A stretch of DNA of 64,000 nt, taken from positions 422,135 through 486,134 of the forward strand of contig NZ_FOCB01000001.1 in assembly GCF_900109995.1 (NCBI RefSeq), given 5' to 3'. Below, piece after piece: positions 8,602 to 16,436 of the stretch. The position numbers and the translations under genes are program-made. This DNA is from Pseudomonas sp. ok272 (GTDB lineage Bacteria; Pseudomonadota; Gammaproteobacteria; Pseudomonadales; Pseudomonadaceae). Numbering within the stretch: the first letter of the stretch is position 1; every line of letters starts with the position of its first letter. The notes beneath the pieces are model-generated. The model had not been told where the DNA came from. It ran no database searches and saw nothing but the letters and a program-made list of their open reading frames with translations.

Positions 8602-8904
8602 ATGCCTATGCATCATCCACCTGATTCCGCTGGCGGTGCTGACCTTGCCCGTGGAGAAACGCCCTTGCCGGCCCTGTTGACCGCCAAGGAGACGCAAGCC
8701 CTGCTGTGGAGTTTCAAGGGTAAAACCTCCTGGGAGATCGCCAGGATTCAAAATTGCTCGGAATCCACGATCAATTTTCACTTCAGCAATATTCGCCGCA
8801 AGTTATCGGTGACCTCACGCAGTGCGGCCTTGCTCAAGGCCATTGAACTGGGCTTCATCAATGTGGCCAGCACCGATGCCGGAGGCGCTCATGAGCCTGA
8901 CTGA
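8602..8904 (+). CDS. Small LuxR/GerE-type helix-turn-helix regulator
   Basis: At 100 residues, this protein is little more than a LuxR C-terminal HTH: LLTAKETQALLWSFKGKTSWEIA, then NCSESTINFHFSNIRRKL and SRSAALLKAIELGFI. The recognition helix lies near residues 58-72. It has no receiver or autoinducer domain, so it should be constitutively DNA-binding or respond through a partner. The ATG at 8602 has AGAGGGA upstream. Its end overlaps the next gene by 14 bp, tying it to the holin-like genes. Stand-alone LuxR-HTH proteins next to lysis genes occur in Pseudomonas prophages and tailocin loci. Confidence 0.75.
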   Translation: MPMHHPPDSAGGADLARGETPLPALLTAKETQALLWSFKGKTSWEIARIQNCSESTINFHFSNIRRKLSVTSRSAALLKAIELGFINVASTDAGGAHEPD

Positions 8905-9250
8905 CTCGGCCTACAACGGCATCAGTGGCCTGCTGTTGGGCATGAGCGTGGCGGCCACGCTCCCTTCGGTTGATGGTGAGACGCTGTTTGGGGCCGCGCT
9001 GGGCGCCTGGCTGGCCACGACCACGCGCAGCAACTTCAAGGCGTGGCAGCGTATCGGTTCATTGCTGTTGTCGGCGGGGGTGGGGTACCTGTTCACCCCT
9101 GTGGCGCTGCCGTTGGTACCTTTTCTGACCAGCGGTGTGGCGGCGTTCCTGTGTGCGCTGATCGTGATTCCGATCAGTATCAAGATCATGTTGTGGGTCG
9201 ACGGTGCCGGTATCGCCGAGATTATTCGGCACCTGAGGGGGCGGGGATAA
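8891..9250 (+). CDS. Putative phage holin-like membrane protein
   Basis: This 119-residue protein has three to four hydrophobic segments (about 8-24, 30-45, 55-75, 80-103) and a basic tail ending RHLRGRG, the profile of a putative phage holin. A GGAG site lies 7 bp before the ATG. It overlaps the HTH gene upstream by 14 bp, and its TAA overlaps the next ATG (TAATG). The three genes therefore form one translationally coupled unit. Holin identity is inferred from size, topology and neighbours; no endolysin or spanin gene is present nearby. Confidence 0.65.
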   Translation: MSLTDSAYNGISGLLLGMSVAATLPSVDGETLFGAALGAWLATTTRSNFKAWQRIGSLLLSAGVGYLFTPVALPLVPFLTSGVAAFLCALIVIPISIKIMLWVDGAGIAEIIRHLRGRG

Positions 9251-9528
9251 TGGACCTTTTGCCGCTGGCATTGACCTATGTGACCGCCGCCGCCCACCTG
9301 CTCAGCGCCTTCAGGTTGGCGTGTTACCAACGCAATGAAGACCACTACTGCTGGCCAAGCAGCCTGCTGACCAGCCTGTTTGGAGGCATGTTCTGCCTGG
9401 CGGGTATGGATGTAATGCTCAAACTTCAGCCCGTGAGTCCGTGGCACGCACTGGTCAGTGTGTTGTTGTGCGTGCTCATTGTGCGCAGTGGCGGAAACAT
9501 TGTTTGTTTATGGCGTGCCTCGAAGTAG
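9250..9528 (+). CDS. Putative second holin (phage_holin_3-like), 92 aa
   Basis: The product is short and hydrophobic, with three predicted membrane segments (about 5-22, 36-55, 66-84). Between the first two is a Cys- and aromatic-rich loop, ACYQRNEDHYCWPSS. This matches the layout of 3-TM phage holins in Pseudomonas prophages. It starts on the stop codon of the upstream holin-like gene. A holin/antiholin pair is plausible. Toxicity or pore formation cannot be judged from the sequence alone. Confidence 0.6.
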   Translation: MDLLPLALTYVTAAAHLLSAFRLACYQRNEDHYCWPSSLLTSLFGGMFCLAGMDVMLKLQPVSPWHALVSVLLCVLIVRSGGNIVCLWRASK

Positions 9529-9551
9529 TGGCTGTTGGCTAATCTATAACT

Positions 9552-9977
9552 TCATGTTTCATTTATTGGCTTGAGAGCTGATAGAAGTGAGGCCATTTCA
9601 GCAAGTTGTAACTCGATTTCTCGCAGGCGATGTTTTTCTTCAAGTGCACGTTGTATGGCCCGACGGTCCTCTTCATTGAGTAATCGCCAGAGGCTGAGGA
9701 TCGCATGTTCGCGTGTTGTATTCGAGGTCGGTTGTTCAGTGTCGTTGGCATGCACAGGCCTTTGCATGGGGCCTTCGCCCAGCAGGAGCCAGTCCAGGGA
9801 AATGCGGTGTACTTGGGCAATGTCTACGCATAATGCGTATGGCGTGCTGTTGCGACCCTTCCAACTACTGAGTGTTTGCGGGCTGATCTTTAATGCTGAA
9901 GATAACGATGCGTCGGTGGTTGTGCCGGTTACTTGCTTCAGTCGAGCCAAAACAGTCTGTGATTTTTTGCTACGCAA
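9552..9977 (-). CDS. Phage CI-type repressor (HTH, no protease domain)
   Basis: The 141-residue product has an N-terminal CI-repressor HTH: VLARLKQVTGTTTDASLSSA, LKISPQTLSSWKGRNSTPYA, DIAQVHRISLDWLLLGEGP. This order is characteristic of the bacteriophage CI repressor family. The C-terminal part is a short helical segment (LLNEEDRRAIQRALEEKHRL) with no S24 LexA-like peptidase. It is therefore not a RecA-cleavable PrtR type and resembles P2/186-class repressors. The start is TTG at 9977, supported by AAGGAAGAG about 8 bp upstream. It diverges from the Ogr-type gene, consistent with a repressor/early-promoter switch. Confidence 0.8.
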   Translation of the reverse strand: MRSKKSQTVLARLKQVTGTTTDASLSSALKISPQTLSSWKGRNSTPYALCVDIAQVHRISLDWLLLGEGPMQRPVHANDTEQPTSNTTREHAILSLWRLLNEEDRRAIQRALEEKHRLREIELQLAEMASLLSALKPINET

Positions 9978-9993
9978 TTTGAGTCTCTTCCTT

Positions 9994-10022
9994 TTGACAT
10001 ATTCTTATTGAGTGCCTAGCTT
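9994..10022 (+). promoter_or_regulatory. Candidate rightward early promoter opposite the repressor
   Basis: TTGACA at 9994-9999 is followed after 17 bp by TAGCTT at 10017-10022, a reasonable sigma-70 match. It lies between the divergent repressor and the rightward genes, and the -35 hexamer overlaps the ribosome-binding site of the repressor. This is where the repressor would be expected to bind, but no clear dyad operator was seen. Confidence 0.35.
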
Positions 10023-10244
10023 ATGCGCAATGAGTACTTTGTTTGTATGAATAATCAACCATCAACGATGAATCAGAAGACCATGTGTTTTAAAAATCCT
10101 ATGGGTGCCAGGGGGACTTTCTACGAGTGTGGTGTGCATGTGTTGCACACCGGTTCGTCGCAACGCCTTATATGGGACCGGTGTGTTATGTATCGACGAG
10201 CATTCTCGCGCAATGCGTCACTGAGTGCTGGGGGCGCGGCATGA
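10023..10244 (+). CDS. Possible small phage-islet ORF, coupled to the zinc-finger gene
   Basis: The open frame of 73 codons ends exactly on the start of the next gene (ATGA overlap), which favours it being translated. It is in the right place for the first gene of an early operon. The sequence is rich in Met, Asn and Cys and matches no family I know; it is not a Cro-like HTH. If the nearby promoter is correct, the first ATG would sit in front of the transcript start, and the real start would be the in-frame ATG at 10047. Low confidence. Confidence 0.3.
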   Translation: MRNEYFVCMNNQPSTMNQKTMCFKNPMGARGTFYECGVHVLHTGSSQRLIWDRCVMYRRAFSRNASLSAGGAA

Positions 10245-10516
10245 GTACCTACAAAATGGTCTGCCCGCACTGCTTGAGCAAGATGCGTATTCGCACCAGT
10301 GAAGGTCGGCATATTTTCCTGCGGGTCGCCTATTTGCAATGCACCTCCGAGGCCTGCGGCTGGTCGGTACGGGCAGAGTTTGAAATGACCCATGAATTGT
10401 CGCCCAGTGGCATGCCCAACCCCGCCGTGCATTTGCCTTGCGCCGGGCCCGATTTGCGCCGTGCCGCACGACCGGCGCTGGTGGCGCCCAGCCCGCCGTC
10501 CCCGGTGGAGTCGTGA
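10241..10516 (+). CDS. Ogr/Delta-like zinc-finger transcription activator
   Basis: The 91-residue protein opens with MVCPHCLSKMRIRTSEGRH and continues with LQCTSEACGWSVRAEFEMTH. This is the Cys2-Cys2 zinc-binding pattern and spacing of P2 Ogr and P4 Delta, the activators of P2-like late promoters. The Pro-rich tail (about residues 52-91) has no recognised role. No P2-type late genes (capsid, tail, terminase) are in the window, so its targets must lie elsewhere or be lost. The ATG at 10241 was chosen because the longer in-frame version lacks Ogr similarity. Confidence 0.75.
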   Translation: MSTYKMVCPHCLSKMRIRTSEGRHIFLRVAYLQCTSEACGWSVRAEFEMTHELSPSGMPNPAVHLPCAGPDLRRAARPALVAPSPPSPVES

Positions 10517-10518
10517 AC

Positions 10519-10875
10519 ATGGCAGGCATTGAGAACACGCGTGACCTGGAGCTGCTGGCCGTTGCCCAGGCCTTTCTGAGTCGTCATGAGCCTGAGGTCG
10601 TCAATGCCGACCAGGTGTTGTTCTGTCGTGCCGTGAAGCATTTGCAGGACATTGATGTACCCAGGCCTCTGGCGGAGCGACTGGTGAGCCATGCCTACGG
10701 GACGCTGAAGTCCGGTCAAGACCGTCGCCGCCTGGATGTCGCGGCCAGCTCGGAAACCGTGGCCGTGGTCACGGACCCGGCCAGTGGCCTGACCTGGGCC
10801 GTGCCGGTGGGCTTGATTGTCAAATACGTGATCAATTCCCCGAGCAATCGCAAGCTTCGATTGGTCCAGCGCTGA
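10519..10875 (+). CDS. Hypothetical protein of the phage islet
   Basis: This 118-residue protein starts 2 bp after the Ogr-like stop, with GGAG 9 bp upstream, so it is in the same operon. The N-terminal two thirds is helical and charged (AVAQAFLSRHEPEVVNADQV). The C-terminal part (SGLTWAVPVGLIVKYVINSPSN) looks like a small beta-hairpin unit. I do not recognise the family. By position it may be a phage accessory or regulatory protein. Confidence 0.6.
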   Translation: MAGIENTRDLELLAVAQAFLSRHEPEVVNADQVLFCRAVKHLQDIDVPRPLAERLVSHAYGTLKSGQDRRRLDVAASSETVAVVTDPASGLTWAVPVGLIVKYVINSPSNRKLRLVQR

Positions 10876-11007
10876 CCTTTTTGAAGGCGAGACCAGGCTC
10901 AGGGGTGTGCTGCCCGGGCCTGGTGGAAAATAACCCCGTGCCCTGAAGCGCCATCCCCCCTAAAATACCGGCCATTCCCCGATCTGCATCGCCCGAGGCG
11001 TTTTTAC

Positions 11008-12225
11008 ATGTCCGTTACCGCAACTCCTGCCAGCCTCTCGCCGGATCATCACGCGCAATTCATCGACTTGCTGAGCGCGAGCCTCGCGCAGGGCGCGTTC
11101 ATCAAACTGGTGCTGGCCAAGTATGTCGGCAGCGAAACGGACTTGCAGCGCATCATCGTCAAGCAACTGATGGTCAAGGATCAGCCTTGCCTGTCCTTTG
11201 TCTACCGCTACAAGACCCGCGACATCACCAAGAACCTCCCGGTGCAGGAGGGGGTGGCGACGATTGCCGGGTTGCTGCCTGAGTCGTTCAAGAACGCCCA
11301 TCTGCTGTCGCTGACCGATGAAGCCCAGCTTGAGTACAGCAAGAAGGGCAAAAGCTCGCTGTTCAAGAGCAAGCCGCAGCAACTGCGTGAAGTGCCGTCG
11401 GCCGAGCACAATCGCGAGAAGCACCGCTTCCTGGACCTGACGCGTCCGTTCCTCGCTGACTTGGGCGTGACCAACCCGCAGCACGAACTGATCCCGACGA
11501 TGTCGCGCAAGTGGAAGCAGATCAACAAGTTCATCGAAGTTTTCAGTCACGCCCTGACGTCGTCACCGCTGGCGCTGGACCGGCCGGTGCGAGTGGCGGA
11601 TTTCGGCTCGGGCAAGGGCTACCTGACCTTTGCCATTCACGACTACCTGCGCAATACCTTGAAGGCCGAAGGCGAGGTCACGGGGGTCGAGTTGCGCGAA
11701 GACATGGTCAGCCTGTGCAATGCCGCTGCCGCACGCCTGGAGCACCCGGGCCTGGTGTTCAAGTGCGGTGACGTGCGCAGCGTGGCGCCCAGCGAACTGG
11801 AGGTGATGATCGCGCTGCACGCCTGTGACATCGCCACGGACTACGCGATCCACACCGGTATCCGCTCGGGCGCTGCGATCATCATGTGCTCGCCGTGCTG
11901 CCACAAGCAGATCCGCCTGCAGATCCAGAGCCCGGCGCTGCTCAAGCCGATGCTGCAATACGGCTTGCACCTGGGCCAGCAGGCCGAGATGGTCACCGAC
12001 AGCTTGCGCGCGTTGTTCCTGGAAGCCTGTGGCTATGAGACCAAGGTCTTCGAGTTCATCTCCCTGGACCACACCAACAAGAACAAGATGATCCTGGCGG
12101 TCAAGCGCGCCGAGCCGGTGGACCCGACGCAACTGCTGGAAAAGATCCAGGCACTCAAGGCGTTCTATCACATCAGCGAGCATTGCCTGGAAACCCTGCT
12201 CAAGGCCGACGGTTACCTGAGCTGA
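11008..12225 (+). CDS. SAM-dependent methyltransferase, METTL25-like (Methyltransf_32)
   Basis: The 405-residue protein has an N-terminal domain of about 190 residues, then a Rossmann methyltransferase fold. The SAM-binding motif is VADFGSGKGYLTFA (about 198-211), followed by the acidic strand end TGVELRE and a MIALHACD motif. The segment MCSPCCHKQ is typical of this family. Relatives are suggested to methylate RNA, but the substrate here is not known. It ends 7 bp before a convergent transporter gene. Confidence 0.8.
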   Translation: MSVTATPASLSPDHHAQFIDLLSASLAQGAFIKLVLAKYVGSETDLQRIIVKQLMVKDQPCLSFVYRYKTRDITKNLPVQEGVATIAGLLPESFKNAHLLSLTDEAQLEYSKKGKSSLFKSKPQQLREVPSAEHNREKHRFLDLTRPFLADLGVTNPQHELIPTMSRKWKQINKFIEVFSHALTSSPLALDRPVRVADFGSGKGYLTFAIHDYLRNTLKAEGEVTGVELREDMVSLCNAAAARLEHPGLVFKCGDVRSVAPSELEVMIALHACDIATDYAIHTGIRSGAAIIMCSPCCHKQIRLQIQSPALLKPMLQYGLHLGQQAEMVTDSLRALFLEACGYETKVFEFISLDHTNKNKMILAVKRAEPVDPTQLLEKIQALKAFYHISEHCLETLLKADGYLS

Positions 12226-12232
12226 CTGACCG

Positions 12233-13126
12233 TTAGGTGGCGATTTTCGGGGCGCTCGCCTGCACGCTGGTCTTGCGCCCCAGCATCACCGTGACGATCA
12301 CACCCGCGGCAAACAGCCAAGTGATCGGCTCGATGTGCTCACCGAAGAACAGCGCCGAGAAGGCGATGGTGAAGAAGATCTGCAGCAACTGGATCTGACT
12401 GACCCGGGCGATGCCACCCATGGCCAGCCCGGCGTACCAGGCGAAGAAACCAATGAACTGCGAGAACAGCGACACGTAGCCGAAGGCCCACCAGGTCTTG
12501 CTCGAAATCGCCCCCTGGTGCTGCAGGGCCAGGTACAGCACCGGGCCGATCAACAGCGGCGTCGACAGCACCAGCGCCCAGCAGATCACCTGCCAACCGC
12601 CCATCTCCTTGGCCAATCGGCCACCCTCGGCGTAACCGAGCCCGCCCACGGCAATCGCCCCGAGCATCAACAGGTCGCCGGCCTGGATGCTGCCCGCCCC
12701 GCTGATCAGCGCATAACAGAGCACCAGCGCACTGCCCAAGGCGGCGCAGGCCCAAAAGGCTTTCGAGGGTCGTTCATGGGATAACCAGGCGGCGTACACC
12801 GCGACGCATAAGGGCTGCAAGCCATTGACCAACGCCCCGTGGGACGCCGGCAAGGTCTGCATGGCCCAGGCCGACAGCACCGGGAAACCCAGGATGACCC
12901 CGGCGATCACCAGCGTCAGGCCCTTGATCTGTTGCCAGGTCGGCCATTTCTCCCGTTGCCACAGCAACAGCGCGGCGGCCGGGACCGCCGCGAACAGGGC
13001 GCGGCCCAGGCCGTTGAGCAGCGGGTGGAGTTCCTGCACCACGATCCGGGTGAACGGCAGGGTCAGGCTGAAGATGATGACACCGAGCAGGCCCAGGGCC
13101 ATGCCGGTGTTTTCGCGTGAGGACAT
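12233..13126 (-). CDS. DMT-superfamily (EamA) transporter
   Basis: The product, 297 residues from the chosen start MSSRENTGMALGLLGV, has about ten hydrophobic segments forming two EamA repeats. The first begins FSLTLPFTRIVVQELHPLLN and the second follows GDLLMLGAIAVGGLGYAEGG. Such proteins export or import small metabolites across the inner membrane; the substrate is unknown. A longer start at 13162 adds 12 residues; no ribosome site clearly decides between them. It is convergent with the methyltransferase gene. Confidence 0.85.
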   Translation of the reverse strand: MSSRENTGMALGLLGVIIFSLTLPFTRIVVQELHPLLNGLGRALFAAVPAAALLLWQREKWPTWQQIKGLTLVIAGVILGFPVLSAWAMQTLPASHGALVNGLQPLCVAVYAAWLSHERPSKAFWACAALGSALVLCYALISGAGSIQAGDLLMLGAIAVGGLGYAEGGRLAKEMGGWQVICWALVLSTPLLIGPVLYLALQHQGAISSKTWWAFGYVSLFSQFIGFFAWYAGLAMGGIARVSQIQLLQIFFTIAFSALFFGEHIEPITWLFAAGVIVTVMLGRKTSVQASAPKIAT

Positions 13127-13316
13127 GACGGTAACCAGAATCCACGGGGCAGAGGTCTTCATCTAGCCACAGGCCCGGGATTGGACGCTGCTACAGCTAG
13201 GCGCAGAGTTATCCGTACAGTTGGCCGCGTAGTAGCGGGGTGTTACCCGTCTCAGAGGATTCGGACTACTTTGAAGACTGCAGTGTGCCCACCCTTGATC
13301 CACAGGAGTCCTTCCC

Positions 13317-13898
13317 ATGGCTGCGAAAAAGATTCTGATGCTGGTTGGCGATTACGTTGAAGACTACGAGGTGATGGTGCCGTTCCAGGCGCTGCTGATG
13401 GTCGGTCACACCGTGCATGCCGTGTGCCCGGACAAGACCGCCGGTCAGACCGTGCGCACCGCAATCCATGACTTTGAAGGCGATCAGACCTACAGCGAGA
13501 AACCCGGTCATCTGTTTGCCCTCAACGCTGACTTCGCCACGGTCGAGGCCGCCGATTACGACGCCTTGCTGGTGCCGGGCGGTCGTGCGCCGGAGTACCT
13601 GCGCTTGAATGAAAAAGTCCTGCAACTGGTACGCGCCTTCGACCAAGCCGGCAAGCCGATTGCGGCGGTCTGTCATGGCGCGCAGTTGCTGGCGGCCGCC
13701 GGCATCCTCGAAGGCCGCGAATGCAGCGCGTACCCGGCCTGTGCCCCGGAAGTGCGCTTGGCCGGCGGCACGTTCATCGACATCCCCGTGACCCAGGGCC
13801 ACGTACAAGGCAATCTGGCAACCGCCCCGGCGTGGCCGGCGCACCCGAACTGGCTGGCCGGCTTTCTCGGTTTGCTGGGCACCCGGATCATCCTGTAA
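13317..13898 (+). CDS. DJ-1/PfpI family protein
   Basis: This 193-residue protein has the DJ-1/PfpI fold with the nucleophile elbow [14 protein letters not shown] (Cys119, His120), an upstream acidic residue (VEDYE, about Glu15), and [13 protein letters not shown]. Relatives such as YhbO/PfpI act as proteases, glyoxalases or stress-protective deglycases. The Cys-His pair is intact, but the exact reaction cannot be told. GGAG follows the stop and serves the small RHH gene downstream, so the two form an operon. Confidence 0.88.
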   Translation: MAAKKILMLVGDYVEDYEVMVPFQALLMVGHTVHAVCPDKTAGQTVRTAIHDFEGDQTYSEKPGHLFALNADFATVEAADYDALLVPGGRAPEYLRLNEKVLQLVRAFDQAGKPIAAVCHGAQLLAAAGILEGRECSAYPACAPEVRLAGGTFIDIPVTQGHVQGNLATAPAWPAHPNWLAGFLGLLGTRIIL

Positions 13899-13912
13899 CT
13901 GGAGCACTGCCC

Positions 13913-14218
13913 ATGTGCGAGCTGTACGTGAAGGCCGACCCGATTCTGTACGAGTCCCGTTCGCGCTCGCTGCGCATCTGCGGGGTGGTGACCACCGTGC
14001 GCCTGGAGAACCAGTTCTGGGACATCCTCAGCGAGATCGCGCAGGTCGATGGCATGACCACCAACCAACTGATCGCCAAGCTGTATGAAGAGGTGATGGA
14101 TTACCGAGGCGAAGTGGTCAACTTCGCCTCGTTCCTGCGGGTCAGTTGCACCCGCTACCTGAGTCAGCGGCGGGCGACCGTGCCGGGTTTGTCGATGGTG
14201 CGCGCAACGGGCGGCTAG
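13913..14218 (+). CDS. Ribbon-helix-helix domain protein (RHH_4)
   Basis: The 101-residue protein carries LRICGVVTTVRLENQFWDIL, then EIAQVDGMTTNQLIAKLYEE and CTRYLSQRR. This is the beta-strand plus two-helix layout of the RHH_4 family of probable DNA-binding proteins. ATG at 13913 has GGAG 8 bp upstream, 14 bp after the pfpI-like stop. It may regulate its own operon. No toxin partner is beside it. Confidence 0.8.
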   Translation: MCELYVKADPILYESRSRSLRICGVVTTVRLENQFWDILSEIAQVDGMTTNQLIAKLYEEVMDYRGEVVNFASFLRVSCTRYLSQRRATVPGLSMVRATGG

Positions 14219-14397
14219 CCGGTGTTGCGCCAGGGCTGCGAGCCGAACCGGCTGCGCAAACGTGGCGAATGATGCCGAGAACTGTTGCGGGTTGTTGTGT
14301 GGCAAATGCACTCGATCCGTTGCCAGTGGTGAAACCCGCAGGAGCGGCTTTAATCAGTGGCGCGAGTCCTCGCCTTTTGAATGACAGGAGAAGTCCC

Positions 14398-14742
14398 ATG
14401 TCTGGATGGTACGAGTTGAGTAATAGCAGCAACGGTCAGTTCCGCTTTGTGCTCAAGGCCGCGAATGCCGAGACCATTCTCGTCAGTGAGCTCTACACCA
14501 CGCGTTCCGCCGCTGAAAACGGTATCGCCTCGGTCCAGGTCAATAGCCCGCTGGGTGAACGCTACGAGAAAAAGACCACCAAGGATGGCCACCCGTACTT
14601 CAACCTCAAGGCGGCCAACCACCAGGTCATCGGCAGCAGCGAATCCTATTCCTCTGATGCGGCTCTGGAAAAAGGCATTGCCAGCGTCAAGAGCAACGGC
14701 CCGACCACGGTGATCAAGGATAAGACTCTGCCGGCGCTGTGA
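14398..14742 (+). CDS. YegP family protein with two DUF1508 repeats
   Basis: The 114-residue protein consists of two tandem DUF1508 units. The first is GWYELSNSSNGQFRFVLKAA with ILVSELYTTRSAAENGIASV; the second is GHPYFNLKAANHQVIGSSES with AALEKGIASVKSN. A strong CAGGAG site lies 9 bp before the ATG. YegP-type proteins are small cytosolic proteins of unknown function. It stands alone, with about 180 bp upstream and more than 500 bp of non-coding sequence downstream. Confidence 0.9.
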   Translation: MSGWYELSNSSNGQFRFVLKAANAETILVSELYTTRSAAENGIASVQVNSPLGERYEKKTTKDGHPYFNLKAANHQVIGSSESYSSDAALEKGIASVKSNGPTTVIKDKTLPAL

Positions 14743-15073
14743 CGCTCCGGCAGCCGGCACATGGCGGGCGATCAGCGCAGGGGGGTGAGCAACCCTTGCA
14801 ACTGAGCGCCCGCGGCATTTTGCTTCGCTGCACCTCCATGCGATGAGTTCGACGGCGTCGAACGGCGCTGCGCGCCAGTCCCCAGCGGGACACCTTCACT
14901 CAGCCTATCGATCAAGATCAAAAACCAGCTCAAGAGCTGCAGGCGAGCTACCGCTCGGCCTGTTGAGTGGTGAGGGGCGGATCGATGGGCGTCTGGTGGT
15001 GATGGTGGATTTGCTTTTGGTGGGAGCAACGGTCTTAGCCATGCCGCTCGTCACCGCCATCGCGAGCAGGAAT
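14743..15073. other. Non-coding stretch, no gene recognised
   Basis: No convincing coding region, RNA gene or terminator was seen here. The open frames present are short, arginine- or proline-rich and lack ribosome sites. A lone REP-like end (CATCGCGAGCAGG) lies near 15057-15070, and the adjoining stretch to 15261 holds the REP repeats listed separately. Confidence 0.6.
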
Positions 15074-15175
15074 CTGGGTTGAGCCCGTAGGAGCGAGGCT
15101 TGCCCGCGAAGAGGCCAGCCGATTCAACATCGATGTCGCCAGACTTAGCGCTTTCGCGGGCAAGCCCGCTCCACA
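15074..15175. repeat. REPIN, same unit as at 3472-3574
   Basis: The left flank CTGGGTTGAGCCC, the REP GTAGGAGCGAGGCTTGCCCG, the spacer GAGGCCAGCCGATTCAACAT with TCGATGTCGCCAGA, and the inverted REP are in the same order as at 3472-3574, with a few substitutions. The right REP has changed to GGCAAGCCCGCTCCACA. Confidence 0.85.
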
Positions 15176-15219
15176 AGGATCCGGGCCTGACACGGGATGT
15201 GTGTTCGCCGTGGACCAGG

Positions 15220-15246
15220 GTGGGAGCGAGCCCGCTCGCGAAGAGG
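15220..15246. repeat. Single REP element
   Basis: GTGGGAGCGAGCCCGCTCGCGA stands alone just after the 3' end of the DUF4917 gene. The preceding 20 bases (TGTGTTCGCCGTGGACCAGG) recur, reverse-complemented, near 43470-43490, again next to REPs. Confidence 0.7.
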
Positions 15247-15261
15247 CCCGCTCAGTCGCCG

Positions 15262-16293
15262 CTATACCTCGACGGGCACTGACAGCTTCGGGCTTCCCAG
15301 CGGATGGCTTTTGGAGTCAAAGAAGCGCAGTTCAACGCCTGTGCCTTCAAACAGTGTGGTGTAGTGGCGTTTTTGGCTTTGGATGAAGGCGGCGCTGCGT
15401 GGGTAGATCGAGATTGCCAGGGTGCAGGGGCGGGCCTGGCGCAGGGCTTGGAGGATGTGTGCGTCTTGTTTGCCCAGGCTGTGGCCAAACAGGCACAGCG
15501 CGTCGTGTTGGTGCAGCAATTGGTCGTAGCAGAACGACAGGTAATCTGAGCTGCGGATGGTCTTGAGTTTGTCTTCGCTGCTGCCTTCGTTGACGAACAG
15601 TGGCACGTCGTCGAGGGTTTTGATTGTGTTGTTGATCGCGAAGCTGGCGAGCAGGGTGCCTTCGGTGGAGGCCAGTTTGCGCGCGGTACCGTCTTGGTTG
15701 CGCACCAGGTGCAGGCCGCCGTGCAGGTACAGCAGGCGGGTTTTGTCGGTGTGGCGGTTGCTCAGTTCAAAGCACGGTGCGGCGCCGTGGAACAGGTCGT
15801 CGATGGCGTCGCCCTGGTGCTGGACTGCCCAGTAGTTGAGCAGGTCGTAGTTGGTGGTGAACACCGTCGGATAGGTGCTCAGTTCCTGGCTGATCGCCGC
15901 GAGGCCGGCCGGTCGAACCAGGCGCCAGGGGATGTGCACCGCGTGGATGCTGTTGATCAGCGCTTCCTTGATCGCGTAGTAGCGATTGCGCGGGGCGGCG
16001 GAGCTCACGGCCAGGGCCTTGTTGACCCGGCTGGTGGTTTTCAGCGCGCTGAGCACGTGCTCGAAGCTGCGGGTGTGCAGGGCTTCGAACACGCTCAGTT
16101 CGGACGGGCCCAGGGGCTTTTCTTCCACCGTGCGGGCGTTGTCGAACAGCGAGTCGTAGCCGAAGTCATCCCACACCGCGCGACTGGCGCCATTGCCCAG
16201 CAGCAGGGCGCTGAACGAGGTGGTTGCGCGCAAGGCGTTCCAGTCTTCTAGCCGGGTATCAAATTCCTGGAAGTCGCTCATCGTGTCGCTCAT
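15262..16293 (-). CDS. DUF4917 / SIR2-like domain protein
   Basis: The 343-residue cytoplasmic protein shows SIR2-like sequence marks: a nucleotide-loop motif ALLLGNGASRAVWDDFGYDS (from about residue 30), TVFTTNYDLLNYW (about 145-157) and LLYLHGGLHLV (about 190-200). The order G-x-G-x-S, TTNYD, HGG is that of SIR2-fold NAD-handling domains, including those in anti-phage effectors. The C-terminal half has FGHSLGKQDAHILQAL. Function is unknown; NAD hydrolysis is a reasonable guess. It stands alone, without a recognisable partner. A second ATG at 16281 is an alternative start. Confidence 0.75.
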   Translation of the reverse strand: MSDTMSDFQEFDTRLEDWNALRATTSFSALLLGNGASRAVWDDFGYDSLFDNARTVEEKPLGPSELSVFEALHTRSFEHVLSALKTTSRVNKALAVSSAAPRNRYYAIKEALINSIHAVHIPWRLVRPAGLAAISQELSTYPTVFTTNYDLLNYWAVQHQGDAIDDLFHGAAPCFELSNRHTDKTRLLYLHGGLHLVRNQDGTARKLASTEGTLLASFAINNTIKTLDDVPLFVNEGSSEDKLKTIRSSDYLSFCYDQLLHQHDALCLFGHSLGKQDAHILQALRQARPCTLAISIYPRSAAFIQSQKRHYTTLFEGTGVELRFFDSKSHPLGSPKLSVPVEV

Positions 16294-16436
16294 CTCAAAC
16301 AGGTGGGTTACAGGGCGCGGACTTTATCACGCCCGGCCATTGAGCCAGATCAACATGCGCGTTGACGGATGGGGCGACGCTTGAGGTATCCAGCGAATCG
16401 GGGTTGTCGGTTCGGTCCCCTTGAAGAGAGCTCGCC

